From the NCBI RefSeq assembly GCF_014652315.1, contig NZ_BMYO01000007.1, forward strand, positions 124,001 to 188,000: a stretch of 64,000 nt of DNA, in the 5' to 3' direction. Below, one piece after another: positions 7,952 through 16,131 of this stretch. Positions within the stretch are counted from its first letter, which is position 1, and the number at the start of each line of letters is the position of its first letter. Source of the stretch: Jeongeupia chitinilytica. Lineage in GTDB: Bacteria; Pseudomonadota; Gammaproteobacteria; Burkholderiales; Chitinibacteraceae. Position numbers and translations under genes: made by a program. The notes under the pieces are model-generated. The model worked only from the letters and a program-made list of their open reading frames with translations. It was not told where the DNA came from and searched no databases.

Positions 7952-9235
7952 TTACTGTGCGACCTGCTCCGGCGCCGGCTCTTCGGCCGTCAGGTTGACG
8001 GCCTGCGGCTGGGGCCGGTTGCTGCTGGCGGTCGACAGTTCGGGCGATTTCAGCACGCCACCGGCCGTGATGCGATTGGCGACATTGATCGTGCCGCCCG
8101 ACAGCCTGGCCAGAACGGCGCCGTTGAGGCGCAGGTCCGGCTGGATCGTCAACTGGCCGCGGGCATTGAACTTGCCGCCAACGAGGTCGGCATCGAGGAT
8201 CTGGACCGTGTCGCCACGGACGGCAAGGCGACCGGTGAAGGTCTCGAAGCGCGTCTGGCCTCCGCGGGCATAGGTTGCCGGATGCGCCGACTTGAGTGGC
8301 GTGATCAGGTCGAAGTTGTGCAGCATGCCGTCGCTGACGCGGAACTGCGCATCGATGCCCGGGCGATCGAACAGCTTGTGGTAGTCGTCGGCCTTGTAGA
8401 CGAAGGTCGATTCGCCGGCGAGCCGGCCGGAAACGTGGGTGACTTCGCTGAACACCTGGCTGAACGGTTCGGCCTGAATGCCGTTGGTGCGCAGGGTGCC
8501 GGCCAGTGTCCAGGCGTTGTCCTGCCAGCCCAGCTGGGCCCGGCCGGTGACGATGCCGCCGTACAGGTCGCCTCGGATGTCCTCGATGTCGACGCCGTCA
8601 GGACCGGCCAGCCCCTTGAGCAGCAACCGGTCGAAATGCACCGGATGGCCGAAGGGCAGCGTATAGCCGCTGGCGGTCAGGGTCACGGCGAACTGGCCGC
8701 CCTTGGGCTGGACATGGAAATCGAGGTGGCTGGCTTCGTCACCGGCCTGCAGCTCGGCCAGCTGGCCGTCGCTGGCGAAACGCAGTGTCGCGTCGATCGG
8801 GCCGATGGTGCCGTTGCCGAGCAGGATGCGCGACTGCTTGAGCTCGATCTGCGCCAGTCGCGGCTGATCGGCTTCGGGACGCAGTTTTTCCGGCAACTGC
8901 ATTGCGAAGCGCGGGCTGAACTGGCCGTTCTCGACGGTGATGCCGCGGATCTCGCGACCCCAGTTCAGCAGGTTGTGGAACGAGACCGGCACGCTCAGTT
9001 TGTCGATCTTGGCGGTATTCGGGTCGCCGTTGAATACGACGTTGCGGATGACCAGCGCCGGCCGGGGTGCGTATTCGATACCACTCCCGCCGATCTGGAC
9101 CGGGCCGTGCAGGCGTTTTTCCAGTGTAGCGACGAGCCGGTCGCGGTAAAGCGAGTCGGGGATCACGAGCGGAAGCACGCCGATCAGGATCAGAATTAAA
9201 GCGATAAAAATCAGGAGCTTCCGTGTATTTTGCAT
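7952..9235 (-). CDS. AsmA-like family protein
   Basis: A 427-residue protein with an N-terminal signal anchor (hydrophobic residues 7-25, QNTRKLLIFIALILILIG) and a long periplasmic part dominated by beta strands. The N-terminal AsmA pattern (IPDSLYRDRLVATLEKRLHG) and the C-terminal AsmA_2-like region (VSGRLAGEST, FDLITPL, GGKFNARGQL) match AsmA/YhdP-type proteins, now thought to bridge the inner and outer membranes and conduct phospholipids. It is about two thirds of the length of E. coli AsmA. It is divergent from the tRNA-Asn genes. Confidence 0.85.
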   Translation of the reverse strand: MQNTRKLLIFIALILILIGVLPLVIPDSLYRDRLVATLEKRLHGPVQIGGSGIEYAPRPALVIRNVVFNGDPNTAKIDKLSVPVSFHNLLNWGREIRGITVENGQFSPRFAMQLPEKLRPEADQPRLAQIELKQSRILLGNGTIGPIDATLRFASDGQLAELQAGDEASHLDFHVQPKGGQFAVTLTASGYTLPFGHPVHFDRLLLKGLAGPDGVDIEDIRGDLYGGIVTGRAQLGWQDNAWTLAGTLRTNGIQAEPFSQVFSEVTHVSGRLAGESTFVYKADDYHKLFDRPGIDAQFRVSDGMLHNFDLITPLKSAHPATYARGGQTRFETFTGRLAVRGDTVQILDADLVGGKFNARGQLTIQPDLRLNGAVLARLSGGTINVANRITAGGVLKSPELSTASSNRPQPQAVNLTAEEPAPEQVAQ

Positions 9236-9265
9236 GATCTCGTCTGGATTTATTGTTGGAATGTG

Positions 9266-9294
9266 TTGACAACGGGCGAGTGCGTTCCTATTAT
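9266..9294 (+). promoter_or_regulatory. Strong sigma70 promoter of the tRNA-Asn genes
   Basis: TTGACA at 9266-9271 (perfect -35) and TATTAT at 9289-9294 (5 of 6) are spaced by exactly 17 bases. Transcription would start near 9301, about 9 bases before the first tRNA. Confidence 0.85.
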
Positions 9295-9309
9295 ACGCAT
9301 CTCTTCGGT

Positions 9310-9385
9310 TCCCCGATAGCTCAGTCGGTAGAGCAACGGACTGTTAATCCGTGTGTCCCTGGTTCGAGCCCAGGTCGGGGAGCCA
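9310..9385 (+). tRNA. tRNA-Asn (GTT), copy 1
   Basis: A 76-base cloverleaf with CCA encoded. The acceptor arm TCCCCGA pairs with TCGGGGA, the D-loop is AGCTCAGTCGGTAGAGC, the anticodon GTT is at 9343-9345 (tRNA positions 34-36), and the T-arm contains GGTTCGAGCC. It is identical to copy 2. Confidence 0.97.
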
Positions 9386-9399
9386 ACCCATTACCGAAG

Positions 9400-9427
9400 T
9401 CCCGGTCGACAGACCGGGATTTTCTTT
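9400..9427 (+). terminator. Rho-independent terminator between the two tRNA-Asn genes
   Basis: TCCCGGTC (9400-9407) and GACCGGGA (9412-9419) enclose a GACA loop and are followed by TTTTCTTTT. The second tRNA begins immediately after, so copy 2 either depends on read-through or the hairpin acts mainly in processing. Confidence 0.8.
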
Positions 9428-9503
9428 TCCCCGATAGCTCAGTCGGTAGAGCAACGGACTGTTAATCCGTGTGTCCCTGGTTCGAGCCCAGGTCGGGGAG
9501 CCA
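9428..9503 (+). tRNA. tRNA-Asn (GTT), copy 2
   Basis: Identical over 76 bases to the copy at 9310-9385, with anticodon GTT at 9461-9463 and an encoded CCA. The two genes start 118 bases apart. No separate promoter is visible in the 42-base spacer. Confidence 0.97.
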
Positions 9504-9510
9504 GATACGA

Positions 9511-9543
9511 AAACCCCCGGTCAGCGATGACCGGGGGTTTTTT
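9511..9543. terminator. Bidirectional terminator after tRNA-Asn copy 2
   Basis: AAACCCCCGGTCA (9511-9523) and TGACCGGGGGTTT (9528-9540) enclose GCGA, with T residues following on the + strand and A residues preceding. It separates the tRNA unit from the convergent MipA/OmpV gene and can serve both. Confidence 0.88.
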
Positions 9544-9577
9544 GCGTCTGCATCGCAGGTGTGCGGTTTCGGGCGCC

Positions 9578-10375
9578 TTACCAGACGTAGCCGATGCCGG
9601 CACCGTAGGTCAGCTGGTCGCGCTCGCCGCGCTCGCGTACGAAGGAGCTGTCCGCTGCGTCGCCCATCAGCCGCTGCATGAAGGCGCCGGCGCCACCCCA
9701 CCAGTGGCCCGAAATCTGGCCGATCACGCCGATCCAGCCGAGCACCTGCTGGTTGCCGCCGCCGGCCTGGAACGGTGCCAGACCCGAGGCCGCCGAATCG
9801 GCGTCCGTAACACCGTAGTAGGTGTTCACGTAGCTCGCGCTGGCCCAGGTGGCGCCGATGCCGCTGCCGACGAAGAAGCGCTCGGACAGCGGCACCCACA
9901 GTGTCGCGCCGACGTTCAGTCTGGCGCCGTCGTACACCTGCCCGGCATTGGTCAGCACATTGGCGTTGAAGCGCAACCGGTAGGGAATGCCCTGCAGGTT
10001 GTCGTACTCGTAGCCGATGAAGCCGCCGAACTCGACCGTGGTGTCGATGTCGTGCAGCTTGGCGATCACGTCGTCGCTGACGTTGCTGCGACCGAGCTTG
10101 AGGTTGATCGCCGGGCCCCACTGGAAGCCGGTCAGATCGCCGAAGTTGTATTGTGCGTAGGGACCGTACCACTCGAACAGCCGGCCGGATTCGGTGACGT
10201 AACGCACGCCCGGGACGACACCGATCATGTCGTCCTTGCAGCCGGAGCATTCCGGCGTTGCGCCAACGCCGATACCGATCAGGTTGGGCAGGTTCATCGA
10301 TGGCAGGTCGATGGCCTGGGCCGCAGACGCGGCGAACAACGCGAGACCGGCGACGGACGCGGCAAGACGGTGCAT
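9578..10375 (-). CDS. MipA/OmpV-family outer membrane protein
   Basis: A 265-residue protein with a cleavable signal peptide (MHRLAASVAGLALFAASAAQA) and a beta-barrel pattern of alternating aromatic and polar residues, ending in YGAGIGYVW with the C-terminal aromatic typical of outer-membrane barrels. The PGVRY and YAQYNF segments fit MipA/OmpV proteins. E. coli MipA scaffolds MltA and PBP1b, but most family members have no known role. ATG 10375 is preceded by AAGGA. It is 25 bases downstream of a TPR gene and probably cotranscribed with it and amiC. Confidence 0.82.
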   Translation of the reverse strand: MHRLAASVAGLALFAASAAQAIDLPSMNLPNLIGIGVGATPECSGCKDDMIGVVPGVRYVTESGRLFEWYGPYAQYNFGDLTGFQWGPAINLKLGRSNVSDDVIAKLHDIDTTVEFGGFIGYEYDNLQGIPYRLRFNANVLTNAGQVYDGARLNVGATLWVPLSERFFVGSGIGATWASASYVNTYYGVTDADSAASGLAPFQAGGGNQQVLGWIGVIGQISGHWWGGAGAFMQRLMGDAADSSFVRERGERDQLTYGAGIGYVW

Positions 10376-10400
10376 GGGGCGATCCTTGTTGGGGGCCGAG

Positions 10401-10829
10401 TCAGAGGTTCGGCGTGTGCGATTGCAGGAAGGCGAGGTATTTCGGGTCTTCGTCGTCGAAAATGCTGTCGTCGCCATGACCGCGAATGCGCTGCAGCGAT
10501 TCGGCGGCGAGATCGAGTGCGCCGGTTTCGAACAGACTCTGACCGAGGCGAAGGTGCACGAAGGGATTGCCCATGCCGGCCGGTGCAAACGACGCGGCGG
10601 TCAGCGTTTCGACCGCGCGGGCGAAGTCGCCGTCGGCAAACTGGGTGTCGCCGATCGCGATCAGCAGGCTGGTGCCGATTTCCCATTCTTCCTTCGGTGC
10701 GGGTACCAGCGCGTAGCCGGCCTTGTACTTGGCGATGGCGGCCTTGTAGTCACCGGCCTCGTACAGCGCGTCACCGGCGTCGGACAGCGCTTCGATCTCG
10801 TCGAACAGTTTGGCGGGAAGGGCGGGCAT
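10401..10829 (-). CDS. Small TPR-repeat protein
   Basis: A 142-residue helical protein with at least two tetratricopeptide-like units: GDALYEAGDYKAAIAKYKAGYALVP (near 18-42, described in parts here) and GDTQFADGDFARAVETL (about 60-76), then LGQSLFETGALDLAAESL. There is no signal peptide, so it is probably cytoplasmic. The specific function is unknown. It lies between amiC (58 bases upstream) and the MipA/OmpV gene on the minus strand. Confidence 0.82.
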   Translation of the reverse strand: MPALPAKLFDEIEALSDAGDALYEAGDYKAAIAKYKAGYALVPAPKEEWEIGTSLLIAIGDTQFADGDFARAVETLTAASFAPAGMGNPFVHLRLGQSLFETGALDLAAESLQRIRGHGDDSIFDDEDPKYLAFLQSHTPNL

Positions 10830-10887
10830 CGGAATTCCTGATCAGGCGGCGGTGGGCGATTCTACGACGAAAACCGCCTTGCCCTCA

Positions 10888-12195
10888 TTACCCCTGCGCG
10901 AGCTTGGTCCGCGACAGTGGCGGATTCTTGGCGAAGTAGGCCTTGATGCCGCTGACGATGCTCTGCGCCATCTTCTGCTGGTAGCCTTCGTCGATCAGCT
11001 TCTGCTCCTCGGCCGGGTTCGAGATGAAGGCGGTCTCGATCAGGATGGACGGAATGTCCGGCGCCTTGAGCACGGCAAAACCGGCCTGCTCGACGCTGCC
11101 CTTGTGCAGCCGGTTGATCTGCTTGAGCTGGGCGAGCATGGCGTTGCCGAACTTCATGCTGTCGTTCAGCGTTGCCGTTTGCGTCAGGTCCATCAGGGTC
11201 TTGGCCAGATGCACGTCCTTGACGTTGGCGATCTTCACGCCGCCGATCAGGTCGGCGTCGTTCTGCGTCTGCGCCAGCCATTTGGCGGCGGTGCTCGATG
11301 CACCACGATCGGACAGCACGAACACCGACGAGCCGTTGGCGTCGGGCTTGATGAAGGCGTCGGCGTGGATCGACATGAACAGGTCGGCCTGCACCGCACG
11401 GGCCTTTTTCACCCGTACGCCGAGCGGGACGAAGAAGTCGTCGTCGCGGGTCATCACCACGCGCATGTTCGGCTCGGCCTCGAGCAGCGCCTTGACCTTC
11501 TTGGCGATCGCCAGCACGACGGTCTTTTCGTGGTTGCCTTGCGGGCCGATCGCGCCCGGGTCCTCGCCGCCATGACCGGGGTCGAGCACTACGGTGACCA
11601 GCCGGTCGATCTTCAGGTCCTTGCGGTCGACATTGGCCGTTTTCGACGGTTGTTCGGCCGGTTTGGCCGGCTCGACCTGCTTGGGCGGCGGTGCGGGCGG
11701 CGTGGTCTGGTCGTCGAGGAAGGCCAGCAGCGGGTCGTTCTGCACCGCCGGGTACAGGTCGATCACCAGCCGGTGCTGGTATTCGCCGACCGGCGCCAGC
11801 GTGAACACCTGCGGTTTGACCTCGCCCTTGAGGTCGAGCACCAGCCGTACCGTGCCGGGCTTGTTGCGTGCGGCGCGCAGCTGCTGGATATAGGGGTCGT
11901 CGGCGTTGACCTTGCCGGACAGGGCCTGCAGCTCGCCGTTCAGGTCGATGCCGTCGAGGTCGACGACCAGACGCTCGGGGTCCTTGAGCGAAAACTGCTT
12001 GAACGTCAGCGGCGCGGTCGATTCGATCGTGATCCGCGTGTACGCCTGTGCCGGCCAGACACGGACGGCGACGACGCGCGAATCGGTCGCGGCAAAGCCT
12101 TTCGGGATGACCGACAGCAACAGGGTGGTCACCGCCGCGCGCAGCACGGTGCGGCGGTGGGCGTCGGGGATCAGCGGGCGAGTCGGGCCAGGCAT
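10888..12195 (-). CDS. amiC: N-acetylmuramoyl-L-alanine amidase AmiC
   Basis: A 435-residue periplasmic cell-separation amidase. The N-terminus has a twin-arginine signal (RRTVLR at residues 14-19 before a hydrophobic core ending GFAA), as in E. coli AmiC. An AMIN domain (about 40-140) for septal targeting is followed by a linker rich in Pro and Lys, then a zinc-dependent Amidase_3 domain with LDPGHGGEDPG (zinc His near residue 207), SIHAD and a C-terminal LIETAFISN (catalytic Glu). It starts at ATG 12195 inside the end of tsaE (25-base overlap), an order common in proteobacteria. Confidence 0.95.
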   Translation of the reverse strand: MPGPTRPLIPDAHRRTVLRAAVTTLLLSVIPKGFAATDSRVVAVRVWPAQAYTRITIESTAPLTFKQFSLKDPERLVVDLDGIDLNGELQALSGKVNADDPYIQQLRAARNKPGTVRLVLDLKGEVKPQVFTLAPVGEYQHRLVIDLYPAVQNDPLLAFLDDQTTPPAPPPKQVEPAKPAEQPSKTANVDRKDLKIDRLVTVVLDPGHGGEDPGAIGPQGNHEKTVVLAIAKKVKALLEAEPNMRVVMTRDDDFFVPLGVRVKKARAVQADLFMSIHADAFIKPDANGSSVFVLSDRGASSTAAKWLAQTQNDADLIGGVKIANVKDVHLAKTLMDLTQTATLNDSMKFGNAMLAQLKQINRLHKGSVEQAGFAVLKAPDIPSILIETAFISNPAEEQKLIDEGYQQKMAQSIVSGIKAYFAKNPPLSRTKLAQG

Positions 12196-12647
12196 TGCGT
12201 TCCGTTTTGGGTCAGTGCGGTCAGGTGAAGGCGACGGCCGTCGGCCTCGGGCTCGAGCCGGATCAGCCAGTCCGGCGCCGGGAGCAGGCCCTCGGCCTTG
12301 TCGGCCCATTCGATCAGGCAGACGCTGTCGCGGTTGAAATAATCGCGAAAACCGGCGTCCTCCCACTCGGAAGGGTCGCTAAAACGATATAAATCAAAGT
12401 GATACAAGTATAAGTTCGAAACTGTATAAGGTTCAACCAGTGTATAGGTCGGACTTTTTACCCGTCCGGTGAAACCGAGGCCGCGCAGGATGCCGCGCGT
12501 CAGCGTGGTTTTGCCGGCACCGAGGTCGCCTTCGAGGAAGATCACCATCCCCGGCACCAGCGCTGCAGCCAGTTGCCCGCCCATCGAAAGCGTCTCGGCC
12601 TCGTCGGCGAGGAAGGGCGTGAAGGCGGTATCATGGGCGCTATGCAT
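12171..12647 (-). CDS. tsaE: tRNA threonylcarbamoyladenosine biosynthesis ATPase TsaE
   Basis: A 158-residue P-loop protein needed with TsaB, TsaC and TsaD for t6A37 formation on ANN-decoding tRNAs. It shows the Walker A motif EGDLGAGKTTLTRG, SPTYTLVE, YHFDLYR and LIEWADK, all TsaE hallmarks. ATG 12647 is the only reasonable start; it lies inside the palindrome ATGCAT (12642-12647), which also contains a possible queG start on the other strand. Its promoter must therefore lie within the 5' coding part of queG. It runs into amiC with an overlap. Confidence 0.95.
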   Translation of the reverse strand: MHSAHDTAFTPFLADEAETLSMGGQLAAALVPGMVIFLEGDLGAGKTTLTRGILRGLGFTGRVKSPTYTLVEPYTVSNLYLYHFDLYRFSDPSEWEDAGFRDYFNRDSVCLIEWADKAEGLLPAPDWLIRLEPEADGRRLHLTALTQNGTQCLARLAR

Positions 12648-13730
12648 ATGGATCTCGACAAGGGTCTCGACGTTCGGGAACTGGCGGCTTCGATCAAGGT
12701 GTGGGGGCGCGAACTCGGCTTTGCCAGGGTGGCGATCACCGGCACCGATCTGTCGCATGCCGAAGCCGGCCTCGCCGCGTGGCTGGAGGCCGGTTTTCAC
12801 GGCGAGATGGATTATATGGCACGCCATGGCATGAAGCGCGCGCGGCCTGCCGAACTCGTGCCCGGCACTAAAACCGTTGTCAGCGTCTTCCTGCCTTATC
12901 GGCCGCCCGGTGTGTCGTCGAGCGAGGCGGTGCTGATGGATGGCGAAAAGGCGCACATCTCGCGTTACGCCCTCGGCCGCGACTATCACAAGGTCCTGCG
13001 CAACAAGCTGCAGAAGCTCGCCGACCGGGTCGGCGCAACGATCGGCCCGTTCGGCCACCGGGTGTTCGTCGATTCGGCGCCCGTGCTCGAGGTCGAACTG
13101 GCGACGCAGGCGGGACTGGGCTGGCGCGGCAAGCATACGCTGCTGATCAACCGCGATTACGGCTCGTACTTTTTTCTGGGCGAGCTGTTCACCGATCTGG
13201 AACTGCCGCTCGATCCGCCCGAGGAAAACGAGCACTGCGGCCGCTGCACCAAGTGTCTGGTTGCCTGTCCGACGCAGGCCATCGTCGCGCCGTACACCGT
13301 CGACGCGCGCCGCTGCATTTCCTACCTGACCATCGAGTTGCACGGGGCGATTCCGGAAGAGTTCCGGCCCATGATCGGCAACCGCGTCTACGGTTGCGAC
13401 GACTGCCAGCTCTGCTGTCCGTGGAACCGCTTTGCCGTCGACACGGCCGAACCCGATTTCCACGTGCGCAACGGCCTCGATGACGTGACGCTGGTCGAGC
13501 TGTTTGCGTGGTCCGAGGCGGACTTCAAGGAAAGGCTCGCCGGCAGTCCCATCTACCGGATCGGCTATGCACGCTGGTTGCGCAACCTCGCGGTCGGGCT
13601 CGGCAATGCCCCGACGACTCCGGCGGTGCTTGCGGCGCTGGCTGCGCGTGCCGATGACGCCGACGAAATGGTGCGCGAACACGTCGCCTGGGCGCTGGCG
13701 CGTCACGCTGCGGTGCAAAATACGCCATGA
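12633..13730 (+). CDS. queG: Epoxyqueuosine reductase QueG
   Basis: A 365-residue cobalamin- and Fe-S-dependent enzyme that reduces epoxyqueuosine to queuosine in tRNA wobble positions. Two [4Fe-4S] clusters are coded by CGRCTKCLVACP (about residues 200-213) and CDDCQLCCPW (about 254-263), and the C-terminal 60 residues form a HEAT-like repeat. Possible starts are ATG 12633, 12642 and 12648; AAGG at 12622-12625 favours 12633. Any of these leaves no intergenic space to the divergent tsaE. The stop TGA overlaps the pxpB ATG. Confidence 0.94.
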   Translation: MGAMHMDLDKGLDVRELAASIKVWGRELGFARVAITGTDLSHAEAGLAAWLEAGFHGEMDYMARHGMKRARPAELVPGTKTVVSVFLPYRPPGVSSSEAVLMDGEKAHISRYALGRDYHKVLRNKLQKLADRVGATIGPFGHRVFVDSAPVLEVELATQAGLGWRGKHTLLINRDYGSYFFLGELFTDLELPLDPPEENEHCGRCTKCLVACPTQAIVAPYTVDARRCISYLTIELHGAIPEEFRPMIGNRVYGCDDCQLCCPWNRFAVDTAEPDFHVRNGLDDVTLVELFAWSEADFKERLAGSPIYRIGYARWLRNLAVGLGNAPTTPAVLAALAARADDADEMVREHVAWALARHAAVQNTP

Positions 13731-14431
13731 TGGAGGCATCGATCCCGATGCCCTCCGTCATGTCCGAACGCCTTCCAGCAAACCTCCCGTCCCCGGTGAG
13801 CATCCAGCCCTTCGGCGAATCCGCGCTGATGCTCGGCGTGGGCGCAAGCCTGCCCGCCCAGCGGCGGCTCTGGGCGGCATGGCATGCGTTGCGTGAACGC
13901 GAACCGCGGGTGGAGTGGGTGCTGGGGATGGGCAACCTGACCGGCTTTTTCGACCCGCTGGCGATCCCGGCGGCGCGGATCGAGTCGGCTCTCGAAGCGG
14001 CGTGGCAGGAGAGTGCCGGTGCCGAGGGCGAGGCGGGCAAACGCGTCGAGATTCCGGTCGTCTACGGTGGCGAGGCCGGCCCCGATCTGGCTGTCGTGGC
14101 CGAACGCACCGGTTTGCGTCGCGACGAGGTCATCGCACGGCATGCCGGGGCGGAATACATCGTGTACTGCCTCGGCTTCCTGCCCGGTTTTGCCTATCTC
14201 GGCGGCCTTGATCCGTTGCTGGCCTGCCCGCGTCGTGCGTCGCCACGCATTGCGGTGCCGGCCGGTTCGGTCGCGATCGGCGGTGCGCAGACCGCGGTTT
14301 ATCCGCTGGCGTCGCCGGGGGGCTGGCAACTGATCGGCCATACCGATGCCGTCCTCTTCGATCCGTACCGCGAAACGCCGGGGCTGCTGTCGCCCGGCGA
14401 TCGCGTCGTTTTCGTCCCGGTGACGTCATGA
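13727..14431 (+). CDS. pxpB: 5-oxoprolinase subunit PxpB
   Basis: A 234-residue KipI-type protein. PxpA, PxpB and PxpC together hydrolyse 5-oxoproline (pyroglutamate, a metabolic by-product) to glutamate using ATP. The motifs YCLGFLPGFAYL, PRRASPRIAVPAGSVAIGG and GWQLIGHT are diagnostic. ATG 13727 overlaps the queG TGA. ATG 13748 is an alternative, since GGAGG at 13732-13736 precedes it. It overlaps pxpC by ATGA. Confidence 0.94.
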   Translation: MMEASIPMPSVMSERLPANLPSPVSIQPFGESALMLGVGASLPAQRRLWAAWHALREREPRVEWVLGMGNLTGFFDPLAIPAARIESALEAAWQESAGAEGEAGKRVEIPVVYGGEAGPDLAVVAERTGLRRDEVIARHAGAEYIVYCLGFLPGFAYLGGLDPLLACPRRASPRIAVPAGSVAIGGAQTAVYPLASPGGWQLIGHTDAVLFDPYRETPGLLSPGDRVVFVPVTS

Positions 14432-15363
14432 CGCTGACCGTCCTCAAACCCGGTCCGCTAACCACGGTGCAGGACCTCGGTCGAGACGGGTACGCCGCAC
14501 TGGGCGTGCCGCACGGCGGCGCCTGCGATCCGCTGTCGCTGCGGCTGGCCAATCTCGTCGCCGGCAACGACGAGGGAGCGGCGGGGCTGGAGATCACGCT
14601 GGGCGGGCTGGCGTTGCGCTTCGATGCGAAGACGACGTTCGCGTGGGCCGGCGCGACGATGCAGGTCACGCTCGATGGCGCGATGCTGCATCCGGCGCAT
14701 CGTTATACGGCCGGAAAGGGCGCAGTGCTGCGATTCGGCTTTGCCGAGCGCGGCGCGCGCGCGTATCTGGCGCTGGCCGGCGGCATCGCGGTTCCGCCGA
14801 TTCTCGGCAGCCGCTCGACCGGCCTGCTGGCCGGCATGGGCGGATTTCACGGACGGGCGCTGCGCCGTGACGACGTCGTCGAATGCGGCCGTGCTCCGCG
14901 GCAGGTTCCCGGCGTGGCGGTGGCGCAACCGGAGCGCGGCGAGCACCTGCGCGTGCTGCCGGGGCCGGACTGGTCCCTGCTCGGCCATGCCGCACAGCGT
15001 CAGCTGCTGAGCACGCCGTGGCAGGTCGGTCTGGCCAGCAACCGGATGGGCATGCGCCTGACCGGTGCGCAACTCGAGTGCGATGCATCGGACTCGCTCG
15101 ATTCGCACGCGGTGATGCCGGGCTGCGTGCAACTGCCGCCCTCGGGCGAGCCGATCGTGCTGCTGGCGGATGCGCAGACCACCGGCGGATACCTGCGCCC
15201 GCTGGTGGTGATCCGTGCCGATCTGTGGCGGGCAGGGCAGTTCAAGCCGGGCGACACGCTGCGCTTCGCCGAAGTCGACTCCGACGCCGCACTGGCCGCT
15301 CTCGCGGCACAACGGGACTGGCTGGCACGCGTCAGCCGCTCGCTCGCCTGGGAGGCACGATGA
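14428..15363 (+). CDS. pxpC: 5-oxoprolinase subunit PxpC
   Basis: A 311-residue KipA/biotin-dependent carboxyltransferase-like protein that pairs with PxpB. Recognisable segments are TVQDLGRDGYAALGVPHGGACDPLS near the N-terminus (residues 12-36, given in outline), NRMGMRLTG, and DAQTTGGYLRP near the C-terminus. The ATG overlaps the pxpB TGA and its own TGA overlaps the pxpA ATG, so the three subunits are translationally coupled in a 1:1:1 arrangement. Confidence 0.94.
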   Translation: MTLTVLKPGPLTTVQDLGRDGYAALGVPHGGACDPLSLRLANLVAGNDEGAAGLEITLGGLALRFDAKTTFAWAGATMQVTLDGAMLHPAHRYTAGKGAVLRFGFAERGARAYLALAGGIAVPPILGSRSTGLLAGMGGFHGRALRRDDVVECGRAPRQVPGVAVAQPERGEHLRVLPGPDWSLLGHAAQRQLLSTPWQVGLASNRMGMRLTGAQLECDASDSLDSHAVMPGCVQLPPSGEPIVLLADAQTTGGYLRPLVVIRADLWRAGQFKPGDTLRFAEVDSDAALAALAAQRDWLARVSRSLAWEAR

Positions 15364-16079
15364 AGTATCTGGAACTGAACGCCGATCTTGGCGAGGGCTA
15401 TGAGTACGACGCGGCGTTGATGCCGCTGATCGACGCCGCCAACGTCGCCTGCGGCGGCCATGCCGGGGATGTCGACACCATGCGCGAAACGGTCGTGCTG
15501 GCTCGGGCGCACGGCGTACGCATCGGCGCACACCCGAGCTACCCGGATCGCGAGCACTTCGGCCGCATCTCGCTGGCGATGCCCGAGCCGAAGCTCGTCG
15601 CCAGCCTGACCGCCCAGCTGTGGGCGCTGAAGGCCGTGTGCATCGAGGCCGGCGTGTCGGTGTGTTACGTGAAGCCGCACGGCGCGCTCTACAACGACGC
15701 GGCGCGCGATCCGCAACTGGCGATGCTGCTGGCACAGTCGGTCTACGAGATCGACCCGTCGCTGGCGCTGATGGCGCTGGCCGGCAGCGCGCTGGCCAGC
15801 GCCGGCGAGGCGGTCGGCCTGACGGTGATCCGCGAGGCCTTCGCCGATCGCGCCTATCGCGACGACGGCAGTCTGGTGCCCCGCAGCGAAGCCGGCGCGG
15901 TGCTCGACGACATCGCCGCGATCGCCCAGGTCGAGAGCCTGTGGCGGCAGGGCGGCGTGTACGCGCAGAACGGCGACTGGCTGCCGCTGGCGGCGGATTC
16001 GGTCTGCATCCATGGCGACAATGCCCATGCGCTGAAATTTGCCCAAACCTTGCGCAAGCGCTTTCCCCGACGCGTTTGA
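15360..16079 (+). CDS. pxpA: 5-oxoprolinase subunit PxpA (LamB/YcsF)
   Basis: A 239-residue LamB/YcsF protein. LNADLGEGY at the start, ANVACGGHAGD, GAHPSYPDREHFGR and VKPHGALYN are the family's metal- and substrate-binding motifs. GGAGG at 15351-15355 precedes ATG 15360, which overlaps the pxpC stop. It completes the pxpBCA set; murI follows 52 bases later. Confidence 0.95.
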   Translation: MKYLELNADLGEGYEYDAALMPLIDAANVACGGHAGDVDTMRETVVLARAHGVRIGAHPSYPDREHFGRISLAMPEPKLVASLTAQLWALKAVCIEAGVSVCYVKPHGALYNDAARDPQLAMLLAQSVYEIDPSLALMALAGSALASAGEAVGLTVIREAFADRAYRDDGSLVPRSEAGAVLDDIAAIAQVESLWRQGGVYAQNGDWLPLAADSVCIHGDNAHALKFAQTLRKRFPRRV

Positions 16080-16131
16080 GGCTGTTTCGCCCTTGCCGGG
16101 CGGCGTAGAATGCCCGCTTTCGGGGAACAGA

